From Dorea phocaeensis (GTDB taxonomy: Bacteria > Bacillota > Clostridia > Lachnospirales > Lachnospiraceae): a DNA stretch of 64,000 bases. Numbering within the stretch: position 1 is the stretch's first letter; each line of letters opens with the position of its first letter. The stretch spans positions 558,001 to 622,000 of the forward strand of contig NZ_OEPZ01000002.1 of the NCBI RefSeq assembly GCF_900240315.1, read 5' to 3'. Of the stretch, positions 16,676-25,329 are shown piece after piece. A program made the position numbers and the translations under genes. Below the pieces are notes generated by a model, which saw only the letters and a list, made by a program, of their open reading frames with translations, was not told the origin of the DNA and searched no databases.

Positions 16676-17475
16676 TTAGAACATGCCCCCTTTCCTGCTG
16701 CCTCCGACAGCGGAACTGCGTACACCGTTCTTTTCAAAGCGCTGCATGACAGCGAACCGTGATATCGATCTCCACTGTCTGTAATATACACGCCTCCCCA
16801 TCCACCTCCGCAGTATTCACAAGGATAATATTTTCCTCCAGAATCATTGCGAAGTCCTTCCAATTCTTCTTTTGAAACCATATGAATTGACAAATTTAGA
16901 TAGGTACAATGATAATCTCTGTGATATACCATTCCTGTTGCTGTTACATATACAGTTTCATCTTCGCTCGTTCCAAATCCTGATTTCTCATATCCTGTCC
17001 ATGTTTTAATTTTCATCTTCACACGATATTTAACTGGTTTGATCCCAAATATCGGAATAGGGAGTCTTACCTGATACGATGCAGACAGTTCACCAATCCC
17101 GGTTCTCACAGACAGACGGGATTCACTGCAGTCCACTCCCGCGTCTCCACCTTCCACAACACTTCTTGCTAAGCGCTCCGCTCCAATTGCATGAACCACA
17201 TTCTTTTCTATCTCCGAAGGTCTAATTCCCGTTACCCTCCCCACATCTTCCATGGCACACTTACCTGCATACTGAAGTCCCGATCGCACGGCGCACTCAA
17301 TTGCCATCATTTCCATTAGGTACAAGAGGCTAACCACCGCTAAAAAGAATAGCGGAACCGCAGCTGCTGCCTCAATAGTAATGCTCCCGGAAAGAACCGG
17401 AGTAGAGGCGGACGCAGATGCCCTCCCGGCATAGATGAGGTTTCTTATTTTTGAGGGGAGTATTTTTTTATTCAT
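16663..17475 (-). CDS. TadE-like protein with two C-terminal Cys-rich (Ada-like) repeats
   Basis: A 270-residue protein: basic N-terminus, a TadE-type helix GSITIEAAAAVPLFFLAVVSLLYL (shown by key residues, about 30-53), a middle domain, and a C-terminus with two similar modules. Module 1 (about 175-223) has VYVTATGMVYH, C190 and YPCEYC (C219, C222); module 2 (about 229-268) has VYITDSGDRYH, C244 and CSKC (C265, C268). Each fits a YH-x4-C ... CxxC pattern like the zinc-binding Ada-type motif seen on secreted clostridial nucleases. The modules probably bind metal outside the cell; their role in the pilus is unknown. Confidence 0.78.
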   Translation of the reverse strand: MNKKILPSKIRNLIYAGRASASASTPVLSGSITIEAAAAVPLFFLAVVSLLYLMEMMAIECAVRSGLQYAGKCAMEDVGRVTGIRPSEIEKNVVHAIGAERLARSVVEGGDAGVDCSESRLSVRTGIGELSASYQVRLPIPIFGIKPVKYRVKMKIKTWTGYEKSGFGTSEDETVYVTATGMVYHRDYHCTYLNLSIHMVSKEELEGLRNDSGGKYYPCEYCGGGWGGVYITDSGDRYHGSLSCSALKRTVYAVPLSEAAGKGACSKCGQ

Positions 17476-17558
17476 CGTACGAATCCTTCTCCTTTCTTCG
17501 TATATTTTTCATAATCTGGATGTCTATTGATGCCCGAAGGGCATCTGCATCCGCCTCT

Positions 17559-18935
17559 TTACTGATATCCATAATAGGTAGGAAACCGATACTGAATTTC
17601 TCTTCTCAGTCTGCATTCCGTCCACAGTTCCATACGCCCAACACACAGATCCACCTTAAACCAAGTCAACCCACTTTTCTTTCTTAAATTCTGTTCTATC
17701 ATGCCAAGAGCCCGAAGCCCTCTTGCTTCTTTTCCTTCCAGAAACAACAGCATACGCAGATAATCCCGATAATCCATTCCACCTGTCGTGTCCTTTCCTT
17801 CGTTTATATCCTCTTCTGTTCCCAGACTCATCAGCGATGACAGCGATAATTGCCAACTCATATCATCCTTCACCAAGGGTACCCGGCTGCCGCCAAGCAA
17901 TGATCTTAGATCCATCACAGTCTCTCCATACGCCCAGGACAGCAGAATTACCTGAGCCGCAGCCTCTGTAATTGCCGGAACCGCAAGAAGGGAACACAGA
18001 GTAAGTGCAAGTGCCTTTGCCTCTGCTTTCTTTTCTGCGTTCGTCTGAAGATACGCGTAATTAGGCACATAGCGAATCAACATCAGCTTGTTTACAACAT
18101 GTTCCAGATTCTCCTGATCACTTTCCCTGCCAGCAAGGATATATTCCAATTCATACTCCAATGCACCAGACCTCTCTTCATCCGTATATGCCGTGAAATG
18201 TTCCAATAAGTACTCTCCAAACAACAATGTAGACAACGTTCCCGTTTCTTCTGCAACATCTGAGAACTCTCCATACCCTTGATTCAAGGTACGAAACTCT
18301 GGCGTTTCTTGCAACGCGATCGCTTTTTCTGATACTTGCCGCTCCTTTGGCATCACCAGATTCAACACCTGCGACTGTTTAAGGTTCCCCACGTGTTCAA
18401 TCGGATTATTCTCACTTGGGAGTTCCCCCTGCTGTTCTCCGAGAAGAGTCTCTAGCTCTTCATTTTGTTTTCTCTCTTCTTCAAGATACCCTTCTCCTTT
18501 TTCTTCCTGATGTCCCCACTGCGGCGTCTGCCCCACCAACTCTTCCATCGCATCAATCCCATACCAGTCTTCCATGTATGCTGCAACCTGATCATAAAAA
18601 AGGCTGCAGCCATGGTCTGTGAGAAACTGGATTCTTTCTATTTTATGTTTCATATTTCCCGCCCCATAAAATTCCAGGCGATCTGTAAGATTTTCTTCAG
18701 AATACTGGCCTGTCTCATAGCTTCCATCAATCGCAAATATTTCATATTCTTCCAAAAGTTCTTTCTGATATTCAGCAAACATACATTCCATCGCACGATT
18801 CATATCTGCTCTCCTGTAATTCTTTGCCATCTGGATGGAAGCACTCTCCATCACCCCAGCAACGAATGTGATTAACAAAAGAAAAATAAGGCTTAAATAT
18901 GCCGTTACTTCCCCTCTGCACTGACACCTCTTCAT
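17559..18935 (-). CDS. DUF5702-like Tad-associated protein
   Basis: A 458-residue protein with the N-terminal membrane helix CRGEVTAYLSLIFLLLITFVAG (key part of residues 7-28), then ESASIQMAKNYRRADMNRAMECMFAEYQKELLEEYEIFAIDG, the recognisable start of DUF5702 proteins encoded in Lachnospiraceae Tad loci. The rest is mostly helical and likely extracellular, with a hydrophobic stretch at about residues 300-330. The frame starts earlier at a TTG inside the pilin gene, but ATG 18935 lies right after the pilin stop and gives the usual N-terminus. It probably is a large TadG-like pseudopilin; this is inferred from place and layout. Confidence 0.75.
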   Translation of the reverse strand: MKRCQCRGEVTAYLSLIFLLLITFVAGVMESASIQMAKNYRRADMNRAMECMFAEYQKELLEEYEIFAIDGSYETGQYSEENLTDRLEFYGAGNMKHKIERIQFLTDHGCSLFYDQVAAYMEDWYGIDAMEELVGQTPQWGHQEEKGEGYLEEERKQNEELETLLGEQQGELPSENNPIEHVGNLKQSQVLNLVMPKERQVSEKAIALQETPEFRTLNQGYGEFSDVAEETGTLSTLLFGEYLLEHFTAYTDEERSGALEYELEYILAGRESDQENLEHVVNKLMLIRYVPNYAYLQTNAEKKAEAKALALTLCSLLAVPAITEAAAQVILLSWAYGETVMDLRSLLGGSRVPLVKDDMSWQLSLSSLMSLGTEEDINEGKDTTGGMDYRDYLRMLLFLEGKEARGLRALGMIEQNLRKKSGLTWFKVDLCVGRMELWTECRLRREIQYRFPTYYGYQ

Positions 18936-18936
18936 A

Positions 18937-19131
18937 TTAGATGCCCGCACTTTCACTCGTAATTTTCTCAAAAATATTCTGAACTAGACTTGTAAGCTGC
19001 GACTTAAAAATAATAACCAGCCCGATTAAAACCACCAGAATCAAAATCACTTCCACAACACCGATTCCCTTGTCATCTTTTAACTCTTCTATCAGACTTT
19101 CCAATCTCCATTTCAACTTCCATTTCCACAT
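18937..19131 (-). CDS. Flp1-type type IVb pilin
   Basis: The 64-residue major pilin candidate. It has a charged leader (MWKWKLKWRLESLIEELKDD), a processing site near KGIGVVEVILILVVLIGL with the glycine and conserved Glu of type IVb pilins, and a short C-terminal helix SLVQNIFEKITSESAGI. AAAGGAGAAG precedes the ATG. It follows tadC by 54 bases, consistent with the usual Lachnospiraceae order tadZ-tadA-tadB-tadC-flp. The prepilin peptidase at 16244 should process it. Confidence 0.88.
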   Translation of the reverse strand: MWKWKLKWRLESLIEELKDDKGIGVVEVILILVVLIGLVIIFKSQLTSLVQNIFEKITSESAGI

Positions 19132-19185
19132 ATGACTTCTCCTTTCATTAAAGTTCTTGAAATTCTTTTATTTCCTTCCTCTTTG

Positions 19186-20457
19186 CTACATCTGCATGGA
19201 CAGAAATGCCGGTACAATCACTATAACCAACACCACACTCAGCATGAGAAACATCGGCAAAAGTAGTTTCGTTCCCGCTTCTTCTCCGCGCTTTCTGGCA
19301 TTTGCTTTCCGATCTTCAAACGCCTGCAAAGCTTCCGCTTTCAATAACTGTGTTAACCCTTTCGTTCCCTTCCTAAGATTTTGAGACAACAATGCCCCTA
19401 ATCTTACATATGCCTGCACATCACACCGTCTCCCGTAATTTTCATAACAGGACGATTCTGCCACACCACTATCCATCTCATGGCAACTGCTGCACATTTC
19501 TTCATACGCGTATCTAATTCCCGTAATGTCCCGCAGCCTCTTGTAATCCTCTGCAATCTTTTTCCATGCTCTCTTCACCGTCATTCCCGCTCCCATATAC
19601 AAGGTCAATTTATTTACAATATCTGGATAATCCAGAATCATCTGATTCTTACGCTCTGCCATCTTCTTCTCCTGATTCTGCTTATCCAGTGCTTTTAAAA
19701 GAATTCCGACCAGCACACCCATAATAATCAGAACTAACCCTCGATCCTGCATTTTTCGGTAATAAGTCAATGTCTGATCCCCCACCTTTTCCGGCAAGTA
19801 GAAAAAGGGATGTTCCCGCTCCTCTTTTTCCTTTCGCTGAATTTCACGGACGATACTCTGATTTTCCATTTCTTCTTTCGTCAGCTTCTGAGGATATACA
19901 CAAACCGCACACTGGTATCTCGCCTGCTTCGTCTCATCTTCTGTATACGTCAGCACTGCACTGATATTCACAACTGTTCCTGTTTCTCGTAGTTTTGGCT
20001 TCTGAATCTCTCCTTTGATATTCATCACATCATACCGATCCAGCTCCCAGGTCACTTCTACCGGTTCATCCGGCACCTTTGCCAAAAGATTCAGGTTCTG
20101 TTCCACACGATCAAAACTTTTATTTTCTCCCAAAATCAAGGTATCCATCCGACGGATGACCCGCTCAAACATCTCTTTAACCTCCGCTTTGGAATACTGC
20201 TGCTCTGCAATCTGAATCTTCACAGGAATTCTCTGTTTCTCACCTTCTTTCTGCACCATGACCTGCTCTGTCTTTTCTCCACTTCCGTATGCATTTCGGA
20301 CAATCTTTCCATCCTCCGCTGATCTCGAAGCAAGATAATCCCAAGCTAACAGAAGTGTTCCTCCCATAATAAGAAGCCCTACAGCCATTGCCCTTAAACT
20401 TCTATTTCGATCATTTTGAAACCCAGATAATATGCGCCTAAATAGATTGCCAGACAT
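19186..20457 (-). CDS. tadC: TadC-like type II secretion F-domain protein
   Basis: Inner-membrane platform protein of the Tad machine. The N-terminus has one span (LRAMAVGLLIMGGTLLLAWDYL, key part of residues 22-43), a large soluble part (about 60-220), then LVLIIMGVLVGILLKAL and, after the T2SSF helical bundle, a C-terminal span LPMFLMLSVVLVIVIVPAFL. The T2SSF region reads MILDYPDIVNKLTLYMGAGMTVKRAWKK. With 423 residues it is longer than typical TadC because of the N-terminal soluble region. Its start is inside tadB (64-base overlap) with a GGGGTG site. Confidence 0.85.
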   Translation of the reverse strand: MSGNLFRRILSGFQNDRNRSLRAMAVGLLIMGGTLLLAWDYLASRSAEDGKIVRNAYGSGEKTEQVMVQKEGEKQRIPVKIQIAEQQYSKAEVKEMFERVIRRMDTLILGENKSFDRVEQNLNLLAKVPDEPVEVTWELDRYDVMNIKGEIQKPKLRETGTVVNISAVLTYTEDETKQARYQCAVCVYPQKLTKEEMENQSIVREIQRKEKEEREHPFFYLPEKVGDQTLTYYRKMQDRGLVLIIMGVLVGILLKALDKQNQEKKMAERKNQMILDYPDIVNKLTLYMGAGMTVKRAWKKIAEDYKRLRDITGIRYAYEEMCSSCHEMDSGVAESSCYENYGRRCDVQAYVRLGALLSQNLRKGTKGLTQLLKAEALQAFEDRKANARKRGEEAGTKLLLPMFLMLSVVLVIVIVPAFLSMQM

Positions 20458-21149
20458 CCTGACATCACCCCGATTCCCAATGCATTTCCATATAACCCGT
20501 CCATAAATTCCGAAAAGCTGAGATTCATATAGCCGATCATGCCATATGGAATCACGGACATTACCCGGAATTCATATTTCTTTGCCGCCAGCAAAGTATC
20601 AATCTCCCGCTTTACGTCGATCTTATCTCCTATCTGCTGTACGGTACTTCGGATAATAGCAATCATATCCCCACCGCTTTTTTTCGCCGCGGCAAATACC
20701 GTTACAAAGCTCCTGACATCCTCTGTCTGTACCTGGTCCGCCAATTCCTGAAATACCTGCTCGATTGGAATCTGCAGTCTGATTTTCCGAACCATCACCG
20801 CCAATTCTTTGGAAATCCGATCTTCTTCCGTATAGATCAGCTGCAGCTCCTTTTTTGCTTCACGCACAGCATTTTCTACAGAGTATCCGGTGTTAAGCGC
20901 AGAAGAGATTGCCTGAATCGCCTCCTTAAACTGAAGGAGGAATTGTGTTTCCTTCTTCTTCTCCAGTTCTTTTGCAAGCATCTTCATATGCCAGACGAAC
21001 ATCGGGATCAACGGCAGAATCATAAAAACGGATCGGTAATACAGCCACGCCGTCACTCCCGTAATGCCAAGCGATCTAATTATTATGAGCCCCAATTCCT
21101 TCCGGGTAATATCCTGCTGCCAACAGCTTGCCTTTTTGCTCCATTTCAT
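20394..21149 (-). CDS. tadB: TadB-like type II secretion F-domain protein
   Basis: Partner platform protein of TadC. Two N-terminal spans (about residues 20-50), then the T2SSF domain with FKEAIQAISSALNTGYSVENAVREAKKEL and later FAAAKKSGGDMIAIIRSTVQQI, and C-terminal spans near GIGVMSGCLAIYLGAYYLGFK. The frame extends upstream 29 codons, but ATG 21149 has GGAGGA at 7 bases and gives 251 residues. It overlaps the end of the ATPase gene by 74 bases, an unusually long overlap that suggests tight coupling. Confidence 0.87.
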   Translation of the reverse strand: MKWSKKASCWQQDITRKELGLIIIRSLGITGVTAWLYYRSVFMILPLIPMFVWHMKMLAKELEKKKETQFLLQFKEAIQAISSALNTGYSVENAVREAKKELQLIYTEEDRISKELAVMVRKIRLQIPIEQVFQELADQVQTEDVRSFVTVFAAAKKSGGDMIAIIRSTVQQIGDKIDVKREIDTLLAAKKYEFRVMSVIPYGMIGYMNLSFSEFMDGLYGNALGIGVMSGCLAIYLGAYYLGFKMIEIEV

Positions 21150-22308
21150 AACACTTCCTCCATTCTCCCTCAATTCTATTTCCGTTCTCGCCCCTCTCTT
21201 CAAAGCGATAAAGCGGATGCAGGATGATCTCCCCATCCCGGTATTCCAGCACTTCCGTTACTTCCAGAACCTTTCTGCTCTTATCACGCAGTCTCCCTAA
21301 ATGAACAATGATGTCCACTCCAGACGCAATCTGTCTCTGAATCGCTGCAAGTGGAAGGTCCATACCCATCAGTACCATCGTCTCCAGTCTGCTCAGCATA
21401 TCTTCCGGACTGTTGGCATGTCCCGTGCTCAAGCTTCCATCATGCCCTGTATTCAACGCCTGCAGCATGTCGATTGCCTCTGCCGATCTTACTTCTCCGA
21501 CGATAATCCGATCTGGCCGCATCCGAAGAGCTGATTTAATAAGATCACGGATGGTGACCGCTCCGCCTCCTTCTACATTAGCATTTCTTGCCTCTAGACG
21601 TACCAGATTCGGAACATCCCGAATCTGCAGTTCTGCATTGTCTTCAATTGTAATAATTCGTTCATCCTTGGGTATATATTGCGATAGTGCATTGAGAAAA
21701 GTGGTTTTACCAGAACCGGTTCCCCCACTGATAAAGATGTTGTATCCGGCTGCCACGAGTATGGCTAGAAAATCGGACACCTCTTCACTGATAGACTTCC
21801 AAGCAATCAACTGCTGCATGGTAATCCCTTCTTTTGAAAATTTTCGAATCGTAACAATCGGACCATTAATGGCAATCGGATCCAGCACCACATTCACTCG
21901 TGATCCATCCGGAAGCCTTGCATCCACGATAGGGGATGCCTCATTCACCAGACGATTGGAGCCTGCCACAATCTGCTGAACTACATCCTCTAACTTTTCC
22001 CTAGATAAAAACCGCTTTTCTGACTGATAAAGTCTGCCTCCTCGTTCATAAAAAATCGCCTCTGTTCCATTGATCATTACCTCTGTAATTTCATCATCTT
22101 CCAAAAACTCTTCCAAAAGATCCAGCTTTCGAAAGGCATTAAATAATTCCTTCCCAAGCGCCGTCTTCTGTGCCAACGGAAGATACTCCTGCTGCGATGC
22201 CTCGTTTAGCACTCGATAAATCAGCTGTGTCAACTCCTCATCTTCGATTTCTCTGGTCAAATCCAGTTCCTCCAGGATTCTGGCATGCAGCTGCTCCGCC
22301 AAAATCAT
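21076..22308 (-). CDS. cpaF: Tad/CpaF secretion ATPase
   Basis: Hexameric ATPase that powers Flp pilus assembly. Walker A is ISGGTGSGKTTFLNALS (about residues 192-208), followed by ERIITIEDNAELQI (Asp box), ALRMRPDRIIVGEVRSAEAIDMLQA (Walker B/His box, key part) and GHDGSLSTGHANS. The N-terminal part DDEITEVMINGTEAIFYERGG is the usual CpaF N-domain. Length 410 is normal. Its ATG overlaps the tadZ stop (ATGA) with a GGAGGG site upstream. Strongly supported as the motor of the operon. Confidence 0.95.
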   Translation of the reverse strand: MILAEQLHARILEELDLTREIEDEELTQLIYRVLNEASQQEYLPLAQKTALGKELFNAFRKLDLLEEFLEDDEITEVMINGTEAIFYERGGRLYQSEKRFLSREKLEDVVQQIVAGSNRLVNEASPIVDARLPDGSRVNVVLDPIAINGPIVTIRKFSKEGITMQQLIAWKSISEEVSDFLAILVAAGYNIFISGGTGSGKTTFLNALSQYIPKDERIITIEDNAELQIRDVPNLVRLEARNANVEGGGAVTIRDLIKSALRMRPDRIIVGEVRSAEAIDMLQALNTGHDGSLSTGHANSPEDMLSRLETMVLMGMDLPLAAIQRQIASGVDIIVHLGRLRDKSRKVLEVTEVLEYRDGEIILHPLYRFEERGENGNRIEGEWRKCYEMEQKGKLLAAGYYPEGIGAHNN

Positions 22309-23237
22309 GCGTGTCCCTCCTGTCTGGTCAGCTTCCTTCTGACATCCTCGTATCCCAGCAGATGAAGCTCCCGATCAAACTGAAGCAATTTTGCCTGAGA
22401 CACAGGATCCGAAAGCTCTATCACCTGTACCTGTGTGCAGAAACTTAAGATCTGATACACCTCCTGAAGCCCTTCATCTAGATCTAGAATCAACACATCA
22501 TAAAGTCCGCACTGCGCAATCTGACGCAGCAAATCAATCCAGTCCTCCCCAGTAACTCCCTTCAGATCTTCCGATACTTTTACAGGAAGAAGATAATCCA
22601 TCTCTCCCATATGCGTCACAAGCGTTGTCAGAATCACCCCAAGATCCTGTTTTTCCTGCCGTGCGTAATACAAGGCGTCTGCAATAGTCGGTCCTTCTTC
22701 TGAAAAATAACCTCCTATCCCTCCGTAAACCTCCATATTCAGATACAACACATTGGCCTCTGACGCCAGTTTCTTCCCCAGTTCCAATGCATATCTTGTC
22801 TTTCCACATCGATGACAAGGCGAAAACACTCCTATAATTTCCATTTTTTGCGTCCGCACCTTCGTGAAAAACAATCCGTCAAATGCCTCTCTTTCACTGC
22901 ATTTCCCAAAAATCTCCGCCAAAATCATCTCTGCAGATTGATAGCGGTAAATTTCCAAAGCGGAATCTGCTCCCTCTCGGCTTATCTGCCTTCCCCCAGC
23001 TCTCTCCGTCAGGATAAAGACCTGTTCCGCATCGATAGAGTTCCTCTCTTCTTCCGAATAATCCTCGCTAAGAAGCAATACCTGAATTTCACTTTTCTCC
23101 CGAATACGCTTTACTTGCTCCAGGCTCTGGCACACCTGTACCTGTAATGCAAGCTCCTGTTTTTTTAACAAATAAGCGGCAAAGGCAGCCGCATATTCCT
23201 GTTCCCTGTCACAGATTACAAGATTCCTGCTTCCCAC
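22305..23237 (-). CDS. TadZ/CpaE-like ATPase-domain protein
   Basis: First gene of the Tad operon. N-terminal half is receiver-like (LVICDREQEYAAAFAAYLL, then VLLLSEDYSEEE), C-terminal half is a MinD/ParA-like domain with a deviant Walker A, FSPCHRCGKTRYALELG (about residues 143-159), and a Walker B-like YDVLILDLDEG. TadZ proteins place the Tad machine at the cell pole or site of assembly. The Walker A replaces the usual KGGxGKT signature with PCHRCGKT, which is common in Lachnospiraceae members. The GTG at 23237 has AGGAGGG at 7 bases; the ATG at 23258 has no site. Confidence 0.8.
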   Translation of the reverse strand: MGSRNLVICDREQEYAAAFAAYLLKKQELALQVQVCQSLEQVKRIREKSEIQVLLLSEDYSEEERNSIDAEQVFILTERAGGRQISREGADSALEIYRYQSAEMILAEIFGKCSEREAFDGLFFTKVRTQKMEIIGVFSPCHRCGKTRYALELGKKLASEANVLYLNMEVYGGIGGYFSEEGPTIADALYYARQEKQDLGVILTTLVTHMGEMDYLLPVKVSEDLKGVTGEDWIDLLRQIAQCGLYDVLILDLDEGLQEVYQILSFCTQVQVIELSDPVSQAKLLQFDRELHLLGYEDVRRKLTRQEGHA

Positions 23238-23458
23238 ATAGACTCCCTCCTGTTCCATCTTTTGTTCTTTTAACTGTTGCTCTTTCTTTACTCATTCATA
23301 CATTGTGATTATTTGTCGATCTGACTTTGAAAAATTGAATTATCACGAAATTAGAGTTTCAGATACAAGATGCCATCTGCAACTTGTAGGACGATTATAC
23401 CCTCCACCTTCTCCTTTGTCCAGCCCATTTTTAGAATCTCCCAAACTTTGTGCAACCT

Positions 23459-23677
23459 TTACAGAATTTTAAAAAAACAAATCCCATATAGCAGGGCAAC
23501 CCCAGGAATTCCGAAGATTCCAGATGTCAATAACGTAAGAACATTCATCCCAACTCGCACGGAAATTCCCTGACTTTTTAGCAATTCATTTACGAAAAAG
23601 ATCAATGCCATTCCCAAAACTGCCCGCACAAAAAAGTTTACCAAGATCTGCCCAAGTCTTCTTCCTTCTGATTCCAT
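23459..23677 (-). CDS. bofA: BofA-like sigma-K processing inhibitor family protein
   Basis: Small membrane protein of the BofA family, which in Bacillus holds the SpoIVFB protease inactive until engulfment is done. The 72-residue sequence has two hydrophobic spans, and the C-terminal LTLLTSGIFGIPGVALLYGI is the family signature. An AGGGGGA site precedes the ATG. In Bacillus bofA follows yaaL; here yaaL lies beside it but on the other strand. Role in sporulation is by family; members also occur with unclear function. Confidence 0.85.
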   Translation of the reverse strand: MESEGRRLGQILVNFFVRAVLGMALIFFVNELLKSQGISVRVGMNVLTLLTSGIFGIPGVALLYGICFFKIL

Positions 23678-23821
23678 TCCCCCTAATCCCCCTCTTTTTC
23701 CTCGATTCCCAGCCGTTATATTCCTGACTTTTCTTTATCATATATATCATAAATACGAGTATTTTATTCCTGACATCTGCTTATACTAGGAAAAAGATAA
23801 CAATGAAAACGGAGGAGCCCC

Positions 23822-24058
23822 ATGAGATTATTTGAACGAAATGCCACTGCAGAAGCCGATATTTACAAACGCCTGTCGTTTGACCCTGAACAAAACACCT
23901 TGTCCGAAGAGATTATACGGGCAAGACAGGACTTTGAAAATGCCTGGCAAAATTTCCAAAACGCTTCCGACCCTGATCTGATCGACTGCTATATTTATCT
24001 CGGAAACGCTGCATGGAAACGTTATCGTTTCCTTCTGCGCCAGGCAAAACTGATATGA
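23822..24058 (+). CDS. YaaL-like DUF2508 protein
   Basis: A 78-residue soluble protein. The pattern EEIIRARQDFENAWQNFQNASDPDLIDCYIYLGNAAWKRYRFLL, described here by its core ASDPDLIDCYIYLGNAAWKR (about residues 45-64), matches the DUF2508/YaaL family next to recR and bofA in many Firmicutes. Function is unknown. It has a GGAGGAG ribosome site and is divergent from bofA, followed by a strong terminator. Confidence 0.82.
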   Translation: MRLFERNATAEADIYKRLSFDPEQNTLSEEIIRARQDFENAWQNFQNASDPDLIDCYIYLGNAAWKRYRFLLRQAKLI

Positions 24059-24063
24059 AATAG

Positions 24064-24113
24064 AAAAAAGACAGCAGCACCTGTAACTTCTTTGGTACTG
24101 CTGTCCTTTTTCT
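24064..24113. terminator. Bidirectional terminator
   Basis: Stem GACAGCAG (24070-24077) with CTGCTGTC (24098-24105), flanked by an A-run on the left and CCTTTTTC on the right. It separates the plus-strand yaaL-like gene from the minus-strand deaminase gene. Confidence 0.82.
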
Positions 24114-24135
24114 ATCTGTACTACAATGCCTTTTT

Positions 24136-24624
24136 CTATAAGCGTATCGTAATCTCCCGATCTGTCCGGTGATACTGATGATAACGCACCCCTGCAGCAT
24201 CGAACATCCGCATAGACGCCTTCACTGCTGTAGAATCTTCGTACTTATTGCTGTCATAAATCACTTCTTTAATTCCGCTTTGAATAATCGCTTTCGCACA
24301 CTCATTACACGGGAACAGCGACACATACAATTTAGCGCCTTCAAGACTGCCCCCTCGGTAATTCAAAATCGCATTCAGCTCACTATGCACCGTATAGACA
24401 TATTTGGTCTCCAGCGGGTCTTCCCCATCCCGCCGCCACGGAAATTCATCGTCTGAACAGCCCTTCGGAAGACCATTATATCCCATTGATAAAATTTTAT
24501 TATCCTGGCTGACAATACAACAACCCACCTGTGTATTCGGATCCTTAGACCGAAGTCCTGACAGAATCGCAACCCCCATAAAATATTCATCCCAGCTTAT
24601 ATAATCTTCTCTTTTATTCCCCAT
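24136..24624 (-). CDS. dCMP deaminase family protein (ComEB-like)
   Basis: Zinc-dependent deaminase of deoxycytidylate, feeding dUMP for thymidylate synthesis. Zinc-site motifs: HSELNAILNY (His and catalytic Glu) and SLFPCNECAKAIIQSG (PCxxC). The N-terminal DYISWDEYFMGVAILSGLRSKDPNTQVG (key SKDPNTQVG) is typical of the dCMP deaminase/ComEB family. The ATG at 24624 follows GGAAAGG and gives 162 residues; the 36 upstream codons fit no family sequence. The upp gene lies 31 bases upstream, both being pyrimidine salvage enzymes. Confidence 0.92.
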   Translation of the reverse strand: MGNKREDYISWDEYFMGVAILSGLRSKDPNTQVGCCIVSQDNKILSMGYNGLPKGCSDDEFPWRRDGEDPLETKYVYTVHSELNAILNYRGGSLEGAKLYVSLFPCNECAKAIIQSGIKEVIYDSNKYEDSTAVKASMRMFDAAGVRYHQYHRTDREITIRL

Positions 24625-24655
24625 ATGACAGTCCTTTCCACCGCTTAAGCTCTCG

Positions 24656-25285
24656 CTATTTGGTTCCGAAAATTCGGTCTCCTGCATCTCCAAGCCCCGG
24701 AACGATATACTTGTGTTCATCCAAATGATCATCCAGAGCTCCGATATAAAGATCTACATCCGGGTGCTCTTCCTGCATTCTTGCCACTCCCTCCGGAGCT
24801 GCAATAATACACATAAAACGGATATTTTTCACCCCTTTATCCTTCAGCATCTGAATCGCTGCAGAGCAGGAACCTCCTGTTGCCAGCATTGGGTCTACCA
24901 CAAATACTTCTCTTTCCCCGCAGTCTGCCGGAAGCTTGCAGAAATATTCTACTGGCTCAAATGTCTCAGGGTCTCGATACAGTCCAATGTGTCCCACCTT
25001 TGCTGCCGGAATCATATTTAAAATTCCATCCACCATTCCAATTCCTGCTCGCAGAATCGGAACAATTGCCATCTTCTTGCCGCTAAGTTCTTTCACAACC
25101 GTCTTACAGATCGGCGTCTCAATCTCCACATCCTGAAGCTTCAGATCTCTGGTCGCTTCATAGCACATAAATGCGGCAATTTCGCCGATCATGGCACGAA
25201 AATCTCTAGAGCCGATATCCTTTCTTCTAATTACCCCAATTTTGTGCTGAATCAATGGATGATCCATAACGTGTACTTCTGACAT
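24656..25285 (-). CDS. upp: Uracil phosphoribosyltransferase
   Basis: Makes UMP from uracil and PRPP in pyrimidine salvage. Motifs: [22 protein letters not shown] at the N-terminus (key HPLIQHK), [13 protein letters not shown] (about residues 75-87), [20 protein letters not shown] (PRPP-binding loop, about 128-147) and the C-terminal uracil-binding [17 protein letters not shown]. Length 209 is exact for the family. A GGAGGAAAAAAG site precedes the ATG. Confidence 0.98.
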   Translation of the reverse strand: MSEVHVMDHPLIQHKIGVIRRKDIGSRDFRAMIGEIAAFMCYEATRDLKLQDVEIETPICKTVVKELSGKKMAIVPILRAGIGMVDGILNMIPAAKVGHIGLYRDPETFEPVEYFCKLPADCGEREVFVVDPMLATGGSCSAAIQMLKDKGVKNIRFMCIIAAPEGVARMQEEHPDVDLYIGALDDHLDEHKYIVPGLGDAGDRIFGTK

Positions 25286-25329
25286 CTTTTTTCCTCCTTG
25301 TTGGTTATGTCTTTCGTTGTTTTTTTATA

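Noticed and set aside
18936-18971. TTG start for the DUF5702 gene inside the pilin gene
   Set aside because: No ribosome site, and it would add basic residues before an already complete N-terminus; ATG 18935 preferred.
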